Below, piece by piece: positions 45,903 through 54,897 of a DNA stretch of 64,000 nt (position 1 is its first letter; each line of letters begins with the position of its first letter). The stretch comes from an uncultured Pelagibacteraceae bacterium (GTDB taxonomy: Bacteria; Pseudomonadota; Alphaproteobacteria; Pelagibacterales; Pelagibacteraceae): the NCBI GenBank assembly GCA_902538495.1, contig CACBFJ010000001.1, positions 115,534 to 179,533 of the forward strand. Reading direction: 5' to 3'. The position numbers and the translations under genes are program-made. Below the pieces are notes generated by a model that was not told where the DNA came from, made no database searches, and saw nothing but the letters and a program-made list of their open reading frames with translations.

Positions 45903-47942
45903 ATGGTAAACTCTGATTATTTAAAAAACCTTAATAAAGCTCAAAAAGAAGCTGCTACACATCTTGATGGACCTCTATTAATTGTTGCTGGTGCTGGATC
46001 TGGCAAAACTAAGGTGCTCACAACAAGAATTGCAAATATCATAAAAGAAAAAAAAGCTTTTCCAAATCAAATTCTTGCAGTGACATTTACAAACAAAGCG
46101 GCAAAAGAGATGCAAACAAGAGTTAGTCAGATTCTAGGTTCAGCAGCTGTTGGGTTATCTTGGCTTGGTACTTTTCACTCAATCTGTGCAAAATTATTGA
46201 GAAAACATGCTCCTGCTGTTAATCTTAACTCAAACTTTACAATTATTGATACAGAGGATCAGATCAGGTTAATCAAAAATATTTGTAAAGCAGAGAATGT
46301 AGATGTTAAAAAATTATCACCTAAATATATCATAGCAATAATTGATAAATGGAAAAATAGGGGATGTTATCCAGATGAGGTAACTATTAACAAAAAAGAT
46401 ATTTATGAAAAAACAATTTTACCAATCTATAAAATTTATCAACAAAAACTTACGGATCTCAATTCATGTGATTTTGGAGATTTAATTCTACATTCATTAA
46501 AAATTTTAGAAAAAAATGTTGATATTAGAGATTTATACAAAAAAAATTTTAAATATATTTTGGTAGATGAATACCAAGACACGAATTTAGTTCAAAGTAA
46601 GTGGCTCAATTTGTTAGTCGGAAATAATCAAAATATTTGTTGTGTTGGTGATGATGATCAATCTATTTACAGCTGGAGGGGGGCTGAAATAAAAAATTTT
46701 TTAGAATTCGATAAAATTTATAAGAACACAAAAGTTGTTAGACTTGAGCAAAACTATAGATCTACACAAAATATTTTATCAGTAGCATCGAACTTAATTT
46801 CAAATAATGAAAACCGTGTTGGAAAAACTCTTGAAACTACTATGGAAGAAGGTGATCTGGTAAATTTAAACTGTTTTAAGACTGGTAAAGATGAGGCAAT
46901 TGGAATTTCTGATGAAATAGAAAATATCAAAAAAAATTATTCACTCAATAATATTGCTATACTCGTAAGAGCAATTTTTCAAACTAGGGAATTTGAAGAA
47001 AGATTTTTAAAAATTGGAATACCTTATAGAATACTTGGTGGGATAAAATTTTATGAGAGAGCTGAAATAAAAGACTGTGTTGCTTATCTTCGTTTAATTT
47101 ATCAAGAGAAAGATGATCTTGCTTTTGAAAGAATCGTTAATAATCCAAAAAGGTCAATCGGAGAGACTACTCTTAAAGATATACATAATTTTTCAAAAAA
47201 TAATTCACTTTGTTTAGAAACCTCCTCAAAAAAAATGGTAGATCAAAATTTAATCAAACCCAAAGCAAAGACTGGTTTAACACTTTTTTTAGATTTAATA
47301 GATAGATGGAGAAGTGAGTTTAAAAAAAATAATACTAATCATGTGAAACTACTTCAGTTGATTCTCGATGAATCAGGCTATTCTGCAATGCTCAAAAATA
47401 AAAAAGATTTAGAAAATGAGAATAGACTTGAAAACATTAAAGAACTCCTAAGTGCTATGAAAGAATTTGATAACTTAGAGAGTTTTTTGGAGCATGTTGC
47501 GTTAGCTACATCAATTGATCAAAATTGGGATGGGGAAAAAATAAACATGATGACAATGCATGCTGCTAAAGGTCTGGAGTTTGATGTTGTTTTTTTACCT
47601 GGATGGGAAGAAGGTCTTTTCCCTCATCAAAAATCAATAGAGGAAAAAGGACAAAATGGTTTAGAAGAGGAAAGAAGATTAGCTTATGTTGGTATAACTA
47701 GAGCAAAAAAAAAATTGATTATATCATTTTCCATGAATAGATTTTATCAAGGCGACTGGATCGATAGTATGGCATCAAGATTTGTTAACGAACTACCTGA
47801 AAAATTCTTAGAAAAAAATTCTTTTTTTGACCAAGATAAAGATGTAATGGAAGATTTTGATTTTAACCAGGACATAGATTTTGATGATAATGATAACATA
47901 AGAAGTCCGGGGTGGATAAGATATCAAAAAAAACTAAAATGA
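45903..47942 (+). CDS. uvrD: UvrD/PcrA-type superfamily 1 DNA helicase
   Basis: This is a 3'-5' helicase of nucleotide excision and mismatch repair. The 679-residue protein has all SF1A motifs: the Q motif LNKAQKEAATH, Walker A AGAGSGKT near residue 32, TFTNKAAKEM, LVDEYQDTN, VGDDDQSIYSWRGA, LEQNYRST, MTMHAAKGLEFDVVFLPGWEEG and EERRLAYVGITRAKK. It is slightly shorter than E. coli UvrD (720) through a short C-terminal tail. The stop overlaps the pepP start as ATGA. Confidence 0.95.
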   Translation: MVNSDYLKNLNKAQKEAATHLDGPLLIVAGAGSGKTKVLTTRIANIIKEKKAFPNQILAVTFTNKAAKEMQTRVSQILGSAAVGLSWLGTFHSICAKLLRKHAPAVNLNSNFTIIDTEDQIRLIKNICKAENVDVKKLSPKYIIAIIDKWKNRGCYPDEVTINKKDIYEKTILPIYKIYQQKLTDLNSCDFGDLILHSLKILEKNVDIRDLYKKNFKYILVDEYQDTNLVQSKWLNLLVGNNQNICCVGDDDQSIYSWRGAEIKNFLEFDKIYKNTKVVRLEQNYRSTQNILSVASNLISNNENRVGKTLETTMEEGDLVNLNCFKTGKDEAIGISDEIENIKKNYSLNNIAILVRAIFQTREFEERFLKIGIPYRILGGIKFYERAEIKDCVAYLRLIYQEKDDLAFERIVNNPKRSIGETTLKDIHNFSKNNSLCLETSSKKMVDQNLIKPKAKTGLTLFLDLIDRWRSEFKKNNTNHVKLLQLILDESGYSAMLKNKKDLENENRLENIKELLSAMKEFDNLESFLEHVALATSIDQNWDGEKINMMTMHAAKGLEFDVVFLPGWEEGLFPHQKSIEEKGQNGLEEERRLAYVGITRAKKKLIISFSMNRFYQGDWIDSMASRFVNELPEKFLEKNSFFDQDKDVMEDFDFNQDIDFDDNDNIRSPGWIRYQKKLK

Positions 47943-49645
47943 TTAAAAGAAGACTAGACAGCTTGAAAAAAAAATTTAATTCTCTTGGTATTGATGGATA
48001 TGTAATACCCAAAAATGACGAATTTTTTTCGGAATACTCCGCTAATGATAGGCTAAAAACAATCTCAAATTTTAGTGGTTCAGCAGGGTACGCTGTGATT
48101 TTGAGGCATAAAAATTACCTATTTGTAGACGGGAGATACACTCTCCAAGCCAAAATAGAGGCTGGCGATAAATTTATTATCAAAAATTTCAATGAGCTTT
48201 TAAAATGTAATCTATTTAAAAATATTACACTCGGTATCGACCCTAAAATATTTACAATAAATCAAATAAATAAGTTTTTTTTAAGATATAATAAAATTAA
48301 GATTATTGAAGACAATTTAATTGATAAAATTCATAAAACATATTCATATTATATAAAACCCTTTTACTCATTAAAAAAAAAAGTAGCGGGTGAAAGTCAT
48401 TTTAAAAAAATTACTAGAGTTTCTAATATTCTGAAAAAACAAAAAATAGATTATCTATTTGTTACTGCACCAGAAAATATAGCTTGGTTATTAAATATTA
48501 GGGGTCACGATAATCCTAATAGTCCTATACCAAATTGTCGTCTACTTTTAACTAAAAACAAAAAACTCTTTATTATTTGTAAAAATCAAAAACTCATTAA
48601 ATTAGTTAAAGAAAAAAAAATTAAAAGTAATCAAATAATAGAACCACATAAATTAAAGAATTTTTTTAATAAAATTAAGTTTAGTAAATTCATAATTGAT
48701 AATAAAACATGTTCAATATTTTATAGAAATTTTATAATTGCAAAACACAAAATTGTTAATAAAAAAGATCCAATATATCTTTTAAAATCTATAAAAAATA
48801 AAAGTGAACTTAATAATATCATAAATATACATATTGAAGATGGAGTAGCTTTGACAAAATTTCTTTATTGGATAAAAGTATCAAACAAAAAAGAAATTAC
48901 TGAAGTTGATGCGCAAAATAAGTTAGAAAAATATAGAAAAAAAAATAAAAAATATTTATTTCCAAGTTTTAATACTATTGCAGGCTCAGGGGCAAATGGA
49001 GCTATAATTCATTATAGAGCGACAAAAAAAAATACAAAAAAAATTAGTAAAAAGGAACTATTTTTATGCGACTCAGGTGGTCAATATAAATATGGCACCA
49101 CCGATGTAACAAGAACTATATGTTTCTCTAAACCCCAAAATTATATAAAAGATATTTTTACAAAAGTTTTAAAAGGTCATATTGCCGTTGTTACTTCAAA
49201 TCTTAAAACTCATTACAATGGTAAATTAATTGATAAAAGAGCTAGAGCTTTTCTAAAAAGAAATGGTCTCGATTATGAACATGGAACAGGACATGGTGTT
49301 GGTTTTTTTTCTAATGTTCATGAAGGACCGCAAGCGATTTCAAAATTCAACACAATAAAATTACAACAAGGCATGATCCTAAGCAATGAGCCAGGATATT
49401 ATAAAAAAGGAAAATTTGGTATTAGAATAGAAAATCTTTTATATGTAGATAGTCACAACAAAAAATTATCTTTTGTAAATTTAACTTTGGCACCTATTGA
49501 TGTGGATTTAATAAATTTTGACCTACTAACTGGAAACGAAAGAAATTATCTATTTAACTATCACTTAAATATATATTCAAATTTATCAAAATATCTTAAT
49601 AAAAAAGAAAGAGAATGGTTAGCTGGTTTTATTAAGCATTTTTAA
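47939..49645 (+). CDS. pepP: Xaa-Pro aminopeptidase (M24 metallopeptidase)
   Basis: The enzyme removes N-terminal residues preceding proline. The protein of about 568 residues has the large three-domain layout of eukaryotic-like aminopeptidase P: LKKKFNSLGIDGYVIPKNDEFFSEY at the start, AWLLNIRGHDNPNSP, then the metal ligands CDSGGQYKYGTTDVTRT (two Asp), GTGHGVGFFSNVHEGP (His), SNEPGYYKKGKFGIRIEN (two Glu). The ATG at 47939 overlaps the uvrD stop, preferred over the upstream track start at 47912. Its 3' end overlaps convergent ligA by 27 bases. Confidence 0.93.
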   Translation: MIKRRLDSLKKKFNSLGIDGYVIPKNDEFFSEYSANDRLKTISNFSGSAGYAVILRHKNYLFVDGRYTLQAKIEAGDKFIIKNFNELLKCNLFKNITLGIDPKIFTINQINKFFLRYNKIKIIEDNLIDKIHKTYSYYIKPFYSLKKKVAGESHFKKITRVSNILKKQKIDYLFVTAPENIAWLLNIRGHDNPNSPIPNCRLLLTKNKKLFIICKNQKLIKLVKEKKIKSNQIIEPHKLKNFFNKIKFSKFIIDNKTCSIFYRNFIIAKHKIVNKKDPIYLLKSIKNKSELNNIINIHIEDGVALTKFLYWIKVSNKKEITEVDAQNKLEKYRKKNKKYLFPSFNTIAGSGANGAIIHYRATKKNTKKISKKELFLCDSGGQYKYGTTDVTRTICFSKPQNYIKDIFTKVLKGHIAVVTSNLKTHYNGKLIDKRARAFLKRNGLDYEHGTGHGVGFFSNVHEGPQAISKFNTIKLQQGMILSNEPGYYKKGKFGIRIENLLYVDSHNKKLSFVNLTLAPIDVDLINFDLLTGNERNYLFNYHLNIYSNLSKYLNKKEREWLAGFIKHF

Positions 49646-51658
49646 CCACTCTGCTTGAGACAGTATTTTTATTTTTAAATCTTTCGCTGCCTCTATTTTT
49701 CTTTTTGTTGGCTTTTCACCAATTATCAAAAAATCTAATTTTTTTGATACATTACTAATAATTGATCCTGAATTTTCCTCAATTAAAGACTTTGCCTCTG
49801 CTCTACTTATTCCCTCAAGTTTTCCTGTAATCATAAAAGTTTTATTTATAAATAAACCATCTTTTTTTAATAATATTGCATCTTTAACTTTTATTAATCT
49901 ACTTAAGTCATTTAATACTTTTAAATTTATTTTATTTGCCAAAAAACTTTTTATCGAATTGATTTGTGTTTCACCAATGCCATCTATGTTAATTAAATCA
50001 TCAAATTTTTTTGTCTCGGCTAATGAAATAAAATTTTTTAATGATAATAAGTGTCTCGAAATTAGCTTGGCATTTTCTAAACCTATATGACGTATCCCTA
50101 AAGCAAAAATAAATTTCTCAAAAGGAACTTTCCTTTTTGAGTCTATTGAGTATCTTAAATTAGAAACAGATTGTTTTCCCCATCCATCTAAGCTTTCTAT
50201 TACTGAATAATCTAATGTAAATATGTTCTGTGGTAGCCTAACTAAATTTTTCTTCCAGAAACTTTCAACAATTTTTTTGCCAAAACCATCTATGTTAAAC
50301 GCTTCTTTAGACACAAAATGTTTAATCTTTTCAATTGCAATTTTCTCACATTCAAAACCTTCACTGGTACATCGTCTCACTGCATCCTCTTTTTTTGTGA
50401 TAGAATTATATTCTTTCACTGTTTTTGATCCACAAGAGGGGCATTTCGATGGAAATATAAATTTTTTTGACTCTTTATTTCTGAGTTTCAAGTCCACTGA
50501 AATAACGTGTGGTATTACATCCCCAGCTCTTTCAATCAAAACAGTATCTCCTATTCTTATATCTTTTCGAATTATTTCTTCTTCATTATGTAATGTTGCG
50601 TTAGATACTACAACTCCTCCAATATTAATTGGTTTAATTTTAGCTACTGGGGTTAATGCTCCAGTTCGACCGATTTGAATTTCTATATTTTCAATTTTTG
50701 AAACACCATTGTTAGCAGAAAATTTATGTGCAATAGCCCATCTGGGTGAATTAGTAATATTACCAAGTCTCTTTTGCAATTTAAAGTCATTAATCTTATA
50801 AACAATACCGTCAATATCAAAATTTAAACTTTCTCTTTTATTTTCTATTTCTTTGTAATTTTTCATTAAATTTTCAATGCCCGTAATAGTCTTGTTTAAA
50901 GGATTTGTTTTAAAGCCCCACTCTTTGAGCTTTTTCAAAAATTCGCTTTGTTTGGTAATTTTAAGTCCTTTTTCATAACCAAAAGTATAAGCAATGAACT
51001 TTAAAGGAATTTTTTTTGTTTCAAGTGAATCTTTTTGTCTTAAGGAACCAGATGCAGCATTCCTAGGATTAGCAAACTTATCACCCAATTTCTTAAAATC
51101 GTTGTTTTGAATAAAGATTTCTCCTCTTACATCAATATCATTTGGAAAATCCTTTGATAAAATCTTTTGTGGAATATCATTTATAGTTTTTAAATTCTCA
51201 GTTATGTCCTCTCCCTCTTTACCATCTCCTCTAGATAAACCAGTGATAAAGTTTCCATTTTTGTATGATAAAGAAGCTGAAATTCCATCAATTTTTGGTT
51301 CAGCGCTGTACTCAATTTCTAATCGATTTTTTTGATTTAAATAATTCATAATTTTTTTTTCAAAATTACTCAAATCATCTTGATCAAAAGCGTTAGCAAG
51401 TGAAAGCATGGGTACTCTGTGTGGTGCTTTCCTGAAATTTTTGGAAGGTTTAAATCCTACAGTTACTGAGGGAGAATTTTTGCTTTTAAGATAAGAATAT
51501 TTACTCTCAAGTTCTAAAATATTTCTTTTAAGAATGTCATATTCACTATCGTCAACTATTGGATTATTTTTTTCATAATAAAATTTATTTAGTTTAGTTA
51601 TTTTTTTAATTTTTTCATTATACTCTTTCTCAATCTTTTTTCTTATCATTTTACTCAA
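49619..51658 (-). CDS. ligA: NAD+-dependent DNA ligase
   Basis: LigA joins Okazaki fragments and nicks using NAD+. The 679-residue protein is complete: an Ia domain (YYEKNNPIVDDSEYDILKR), the nucleotidyl transferase with catalytic Lys in EYSAEPKIDGISASLSYKNG near residue 120, GEIFIQ, NPRNAASGSLRQ, the OB fold (ERAGDVIPHV), a zinc finger (CPSCGSKTV and RRCTSEGFECEK), HhH repeats and a C-terminal BRCT domain (FMITGKLEGISRAEAKSLIEENSGSI). It overlaps bamD by 8 bases. Confidence 0.98.
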   Translation of the reverse strand: MSKMIRKKIEKEYNEKIKKITKLNKFYYEKNNPIVDDSEYDILKRNILELESKYSYLKSKNSPSVTVGFKPSKNFRKAPHRVPMLSLANAFDQDDLSNFEKKIMNYLNQKNRLEIEYSAEPKIDGISASLSYKNGNFITGLSRGDGKEGEDITENLKTINDIPQKILSKDFPNDIDVRGEIFIQNNDFKKLGDKFANPRNAASGSLRQKDSLETKKIPLKFIAYTFGYEKGLKITKQSEFLKKLKEWGFKTNPLNKTITGIENLMKNYKEIENKRESLNFDIDGIVYKINDFKLQKRLGNITNSPRWAIAHKFSANNGVSKIENIEIQIGRTGALTPVAKIKPINIGGVVVSNATLHNEEEIIRKDIRIGDTVLIERAGDVIPHVISVDLKLRNKESKKFIFPSKCPSCGSKTVKEYNSITKKEDAVRRCTSEGFECEKIAIEKIKHFVSKEAFNIDGFGKKIVESFWKKNLVRLPQNIFTLDYSVIESLDGWGKQSVSNLRYSIDSKRKVPFEKFIFALGIRHIGLENAKLISRHLLSLKNFISLAETKKFDDLINIDGIGETQINSIKSFLANKINLKVLNDLSRLIKVKDAILLKKDGLFINKTFMITGKLEGISRAEAKSLIEENSGSIISNVSKKLDFLIIGEKPTKRKIEAAKDLKIKILSQAEWLKMLNKTS

Positions 51659-52499
51659 AAAGAGTTTTAAATTTTTTTAATACTTTTTTGTTTTTTTTTT
51701 TTATTTCTTTAAACCTATCTTTTTTTCTCATTTTATAGTTCTTATCAAACAAACTGTAGGTATTTTGATACCATTCGGATGAACCGTAATTATAACCAAG
51801 AAGTTGTGCATATTTTTCTGCTTCATCAATTAGACCTATTGTGTAATGAACCTCTACCAATCTATGTAGTGCCTCAGCAGTATAGATTGTTGTATCATAA
51901 TCGTCTACAACAGTCCTAAAGCGATTGATCGCCGATATCCATTTTTTTTTTTCAAAATAATATCTACCAATATACATTTCTTTGGAAGCTAAAATATCAT
52001 TAATCAAACTTATTTTGAATTCTGCATCTAAAGCATATTCTGTATTAGCATATTCTTTTAAGACATAATCAAATTTTGTTTTGGCATTCTTAATTGATTG
52101 TAAATCTTTTTTTTCATCAACTATTTGCTCAAAGTAACATATGCCCATTAGGTAATGTGCGTATGAAACATCTTTATGATAAGGATAAACTCTTATAAAT
52201 CTTTCTAACTCAGCAATAGAGTCACTGTAATAATCTTGTACATAATATGAATAAGCTGCCATTAAAGCAGATTTAGGAGCCCAATCTGATTGTGGAAAAA
52301 GTGTTTCGACTTCATTAAATTTTTTCGCTGCATATAAAACATCACCACTCTCTAGTGCATCTTTACCAATGTCATAAGCCTCCAAGACTTGAAGCTCTAA
52401 ATTTTTTTCTTTAATTTCTGAAACTTCAATATTATTTTTTGAGCAAGAAACTAAAACTAATAAAAATAATAAAAAATAAAGCGCCCTAAAAATTAACAT
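51651..52499 (-). CDS. bamD: Outer membrane assembly lipoprotein BamD
   Basis: BamD is the essential lipoprotein partner of BamA in outer-membrane protein insertion. The 282-residue protein has a lipoprotein signal peptide with the lipobox LVSCSKNN near residue 19, then five TPR-like repeats (AYDIGKDALESGDVLYAAKKFNEVETLFPQSDWAPKSALMAAYSYY; YPYHKDVSYAHYLMGICYFEQI). The C-terminal tail is very Lys-rich. It sits between lpxC and ligA, a common alphaproteobacterial arrangement. Confidence 0.93.
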   Translation of the reverse strand: MLIFRALYFLLFLLVLVSCSKNNIEVSEIKEKNLELQVLEAYDIGKDALESGDVLYAAKKFNEVETLFPQSDWAPKSALMAAYSYYVQDYYSDSIAELERFIRVYPYHKDVSYAHYLMGICYFEQIVDEKKDLQSIKNAKTKFDYVLKEYANTEYALDAEFKISLINDILASKEMYIGRYYFEKKKWISAINRFRTVVDDYDTTIYTAEALHRLVEVHYTIGLIDEAEKYAQLLGYNYGSSEWYQNTYSLFDKNYKMRKKDRFKEIKKKNKKVLKKFKTLFE

Positions 52500-52545
52500 T
52501 TAGCTTTTATATAATTTAAAACATTAATTTAAAAGAACAATATAT

Positions 52546-53469
52546 TTAAGCTATAGATCTAAATAATCTTTTATTTATTAATGAATGTGGAAGATTTCTC
52601 TCTTGAATTTCAATTATTGAAAAATTATCTTTATTTTCAAATACTTTTTTGAGTAGTTGATTAGTCATAAAATGTCCACCTTGAGAACATGTTATGCTTG
52701 CTACCATTCTATAACCAGATGTATATAAGTCCCCTACACAATCAAGGATCTTATGATTAACAAATTCTAAAGAATTTCTTAAGCCATCTTTATTTAAGAC
52801 TTTGTCATCTTTAACAACAATAGCATTATCTAAACTACCGCCTTTTGCAAGGCCGTTTTCTCTAATTTTTTCTACATCTTCGTATAAGCAAAAAGTTCTC
52901 GAATTAAAGATATCATTTAAATCATCTTCATAAATATTAATTTTATTTTTTTGCGTCCCAATAATGGGATTCTGATATTTTAATTCAAAATCAATTTCTA
53001 AACTTAATTTAGATGGTTCAATTGATATAAACTTTTCATTATCTCTGTAAGTTACCTTTTTGTTAATTTTAATAATTTTTATAGGTGCTTCACTTTTTTC
53101 TAATCCAGATAAGATTATCTTTTCTATAAATTCTTTAGCTGAACCATCTAAAATTGGCACCTCTTCATTATCAATCTCTATTAAAACATTATCCACACCT
53201 AGACCAAACAAAGCTCCCATTAAATGTTCTATAGTAGAAACTTTAACACCATATTCATTAGAAATAGTGGTGTTAAGAACTGTATTATTAACATTAGAAA
53301 AATTTGGGAGAACAATATTATTTGTTTTCAGATCAATTCTTTTAAAAATTATTCCTGAGTTTGGTTCAGACGGTTTTAAAGAGATATTTGAATTCTTTCC
53401 ACTGTGTAAACCAACACCACTAAAATTTACAGGATTTTTAATAGTTTTTTGTGTAAGTAACTTCATCAA
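52546..53469 (-). CDS. lpxC: UDP-3-O-acyl-N-acetylglucosamine deacetylase
   Basis: LpxC commits UDP-acyl-GlcNAc to lipid A synthesis and is zinc-dependent. The 307-residue protein shows NFSGVGLHSGKNSNI, zinc ligands in STIEHLMGALFGLG and EFVNHKILDCVGDLY (two His and an Asp), NSRTFCLYEDVEKIRENGLAKGGSLDNAIV and the catalytic His in GGHFMTNQLL. It starts Met-Met, so the second ATG (53466) is equally possible. It follows the mini-ftsA gene at 59 bases, with no ftsZ in between. Confidence 0.97.
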   Translation of the reverse strand: MMKLLTQKTIKNPVNFSGVGLHSGKNSNISLKPSEPNSGIIFKRIDLKTNNIVLPNFSNVNNTVLNTTISNEYGVKVSTIEHLMGALFGLGVDNVLIEIDNEEVPILDGSAKEFIEKIILSGLEKSEAPIKIIKINKKVTYRDNEKFISIEPSKLSLEIDFELKYQNPIIGTQKNKINIYEDDLNDIFNSRTFCLYEDVEKIRENGLAKGGSLDNAIVVKDDKVLNKDGLRNSLEFVNHKILDCVGDLYTSGYRMVASITCSQGGHFMTNQLLKKVFENKDNFSIIEIQERNLPHSLINKRLFRSIA

Positions 53470-53528
53470 ATACTTTTATTATTTAGATGAAATAATTTGA
53501 ATACAACAAATGTTACTGGAAAATACGA

Positions 53529-54233
53529 TTATCTGAATAGATCAAAAAATTTTTCAAAAAAACCCTTATTTTTTGATATTTTGTTAACTAACTTAACCTC
53601 ATTTTTATTATATCCTCCAATAATTTTACTTGTCATCTCAAAAAAATCAATATCGCTATCACTCACATATTTACCAATATAACTTGCACTCAATATTTGA
53701 TTTACTGAGATTTGAAATTTTTTTAACGTTTTTTCAACATGTTTAACTAGTTCATCGGGTAGACAAATAAAACTTATGTCCAAAGAAAAATTTTTACATT
53801 TTTGATTAGGTGGTAACTCTGTAAAATGAACATTATCAATAAGATAATTATCAATTAAAATGTGAATTATTCTCATATTCTGAATAGTTTTTTCACATTG
53901 GTACTTCGCACTTTTTATTAAATATAGAATTATATTGGAATTAATATTTTCATTATGATTATGCTTTTTCATGGAGATCTGTAAATTGAAAAAATCTCTT
54001 GTTTCTATTATTACATTAATTTTTTCAATGAAATTTCCTAAAATTTTTTCGATTTTAAAAATATTTTCATTAAGAAAAGAATCTAATTTATCAAAGTTTA
54101 GTTGAATGGAATCATTTTCAAAGAAAAATTCATCTTTAAATATTAGCTTAAAGTCAGTTTTGTGGTAAACAGATAATATTATTTTTTCTGGGCTAAAAAA
54201 TAAAAAAACTTCAAAGTTTAAATCATTTTCCAT
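53529..54233 (-). CDS. ftsA: FtsA-like division protein lacking the ATPase core
   Basis: This ORF fills the ftsA slot between ftsQ and lpxC but has only 234 residues (FtsA is about 420). Residues 70-190 follow the FtsA 1A/1C (SHS2) region, notably NVHFTELPPNQKCKNFSLDISFICLPDELVKHVEKTLKKFQISVNQILSASYIGKYV. This parallels the stretch of FtsA that ends just before the DIGGGT phosphate loop. Everything carrying ATP- and FtsZ-binding (2A, 2B) is missing. A short FFEMTSKIIGGY piece and an amphipathic tail (KGFFEKFFDLFR) match the FtsA C-terminal membrane-targeting helix. It overlaps ftsQ by 11 bases. The family call is from pattern reading. Confidence 0.68.
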   Translation of the reverse strand: MENDLNFEVFLFFSPEKIILSVYHKTDFKLIFKDEFFFENDSIQLNFDKLDSFLNENIFKIEKILGNFIEKINVIIETRDFFNLQISMKKHNHNENINSNIILYLIKSAKYQCEKTIQNMRIIHILIDNYLIDNVHFTELPPNQKCKNFSLDISFICLPDELVKHVEKTLKKFQISVNQILSASYIGKYVSDSDIDFFEMTSKIIGGYNKNEVKLVNKISKNKGFFEKFFDLFR

Positions 54234-54897
54234 TAATTATAACCTGTTTGTCTTGACGAAGATCTAAAATCTTAATATTTTTGAATTTGTTATTACTAAT
54301 TAAATCTAATGCTAAATTTAGTGAGTCTTGTAAATTTTGTTTAGGTAGTTTAATAAAAATATTATCATTAGTTTCTATATCCCATCTACCTGATTTAAAG
54401 AAATATAAGTTTTTAATTTCTAATAATTCAAAATTTGATTTTTTTATAGACTCTATCAAATTAAAAAAAGAGTCTTTATTATAATCTCCAAAAATATTTG
54501 GTAGATTGTAATTTTTATTAACAGTCTGAATTAATTTCCCGTTTGAACCCAATACAAAAGATTTTCCATCTTTAAATACATTTGCTAAAAATTTTGTTTT
54601 GTTAATTCTAATTTCTATTGATGAAGGATACTTCTTGAATACAGTATAATTTTCAATTGATTTGTTAGCTTCTAACTTTTTTATAAGATTAAATTTATTT
54701 AAAAAAAAAATATTTTTTAGATTAAGTAATTCAAGATTATTTAATAGATCTTTTTTTTCTTCTCCTTCTAATCCTTTTATCATAATATTATCTATATTTT
54801 TTAATTTAATTTCGGATAAAAATTTATTATTAAGGGTGCTTAAAAAAATAATGAAAAAAATATATAACAATATTTTTTTACTTAATCTTAATTGCAT
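54223..54897 (-). CDS. ftsQ: Cell division protein FtsQ
   Basis: FtsQ is a bitopic divisome scaffold. The 224-residue protein has one membrane helix (KILLYIFFIIFLSTLNNKF, about residues 7-25). A POTRA domain follows (LKNIDNIMIKGLEGEEKKDLLNNLELLNLKNIFFLNKFNLIKKLEANKSIENYTVFKKYPSSIEIRINKTKFLA), then the beta domain with LPNIFGDYN and SGRWDIETNDNIFIKLPKQN. The pattern is clear although the sequence is diverged. It overlaps ddl by 20 bases and the mini-ftsA by 11. Confidence 0.9.
   Translation of the reverse strand: MQLRLSKKILLYIFFIIFLSTLNNKFLSEIKLKNIDNIMIKGLEGEEKKDLLNNLELLNLKNIFFLNKFNLIKKLEANKSIENYTVFKKYPSSIEIRINKTKFLANVFKDGKSFVLGSNGKLIQTVNKNYNLPNIFGDYNKDSFFNLIESIKKSNFELLEIKNLYFFKSGRWDIETNDNIFIKLPKQNLQDSLNLALDLISNNKFKNIKILDLRQDKQVIINGK

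Noticed and set aside
50223-50678. 151-residue plus-strand ORF opposite ligA
   Set aside because: Antisense shadow; no recognisable features.
53497-53682. Small plus-strand ORF near the lpxC/mini-ftsA gap, considered as an ftsZ remnant
   Set aside because: Wrong strand, overlaps mini-ftsA antisense, and shows no tubulin-like motif.
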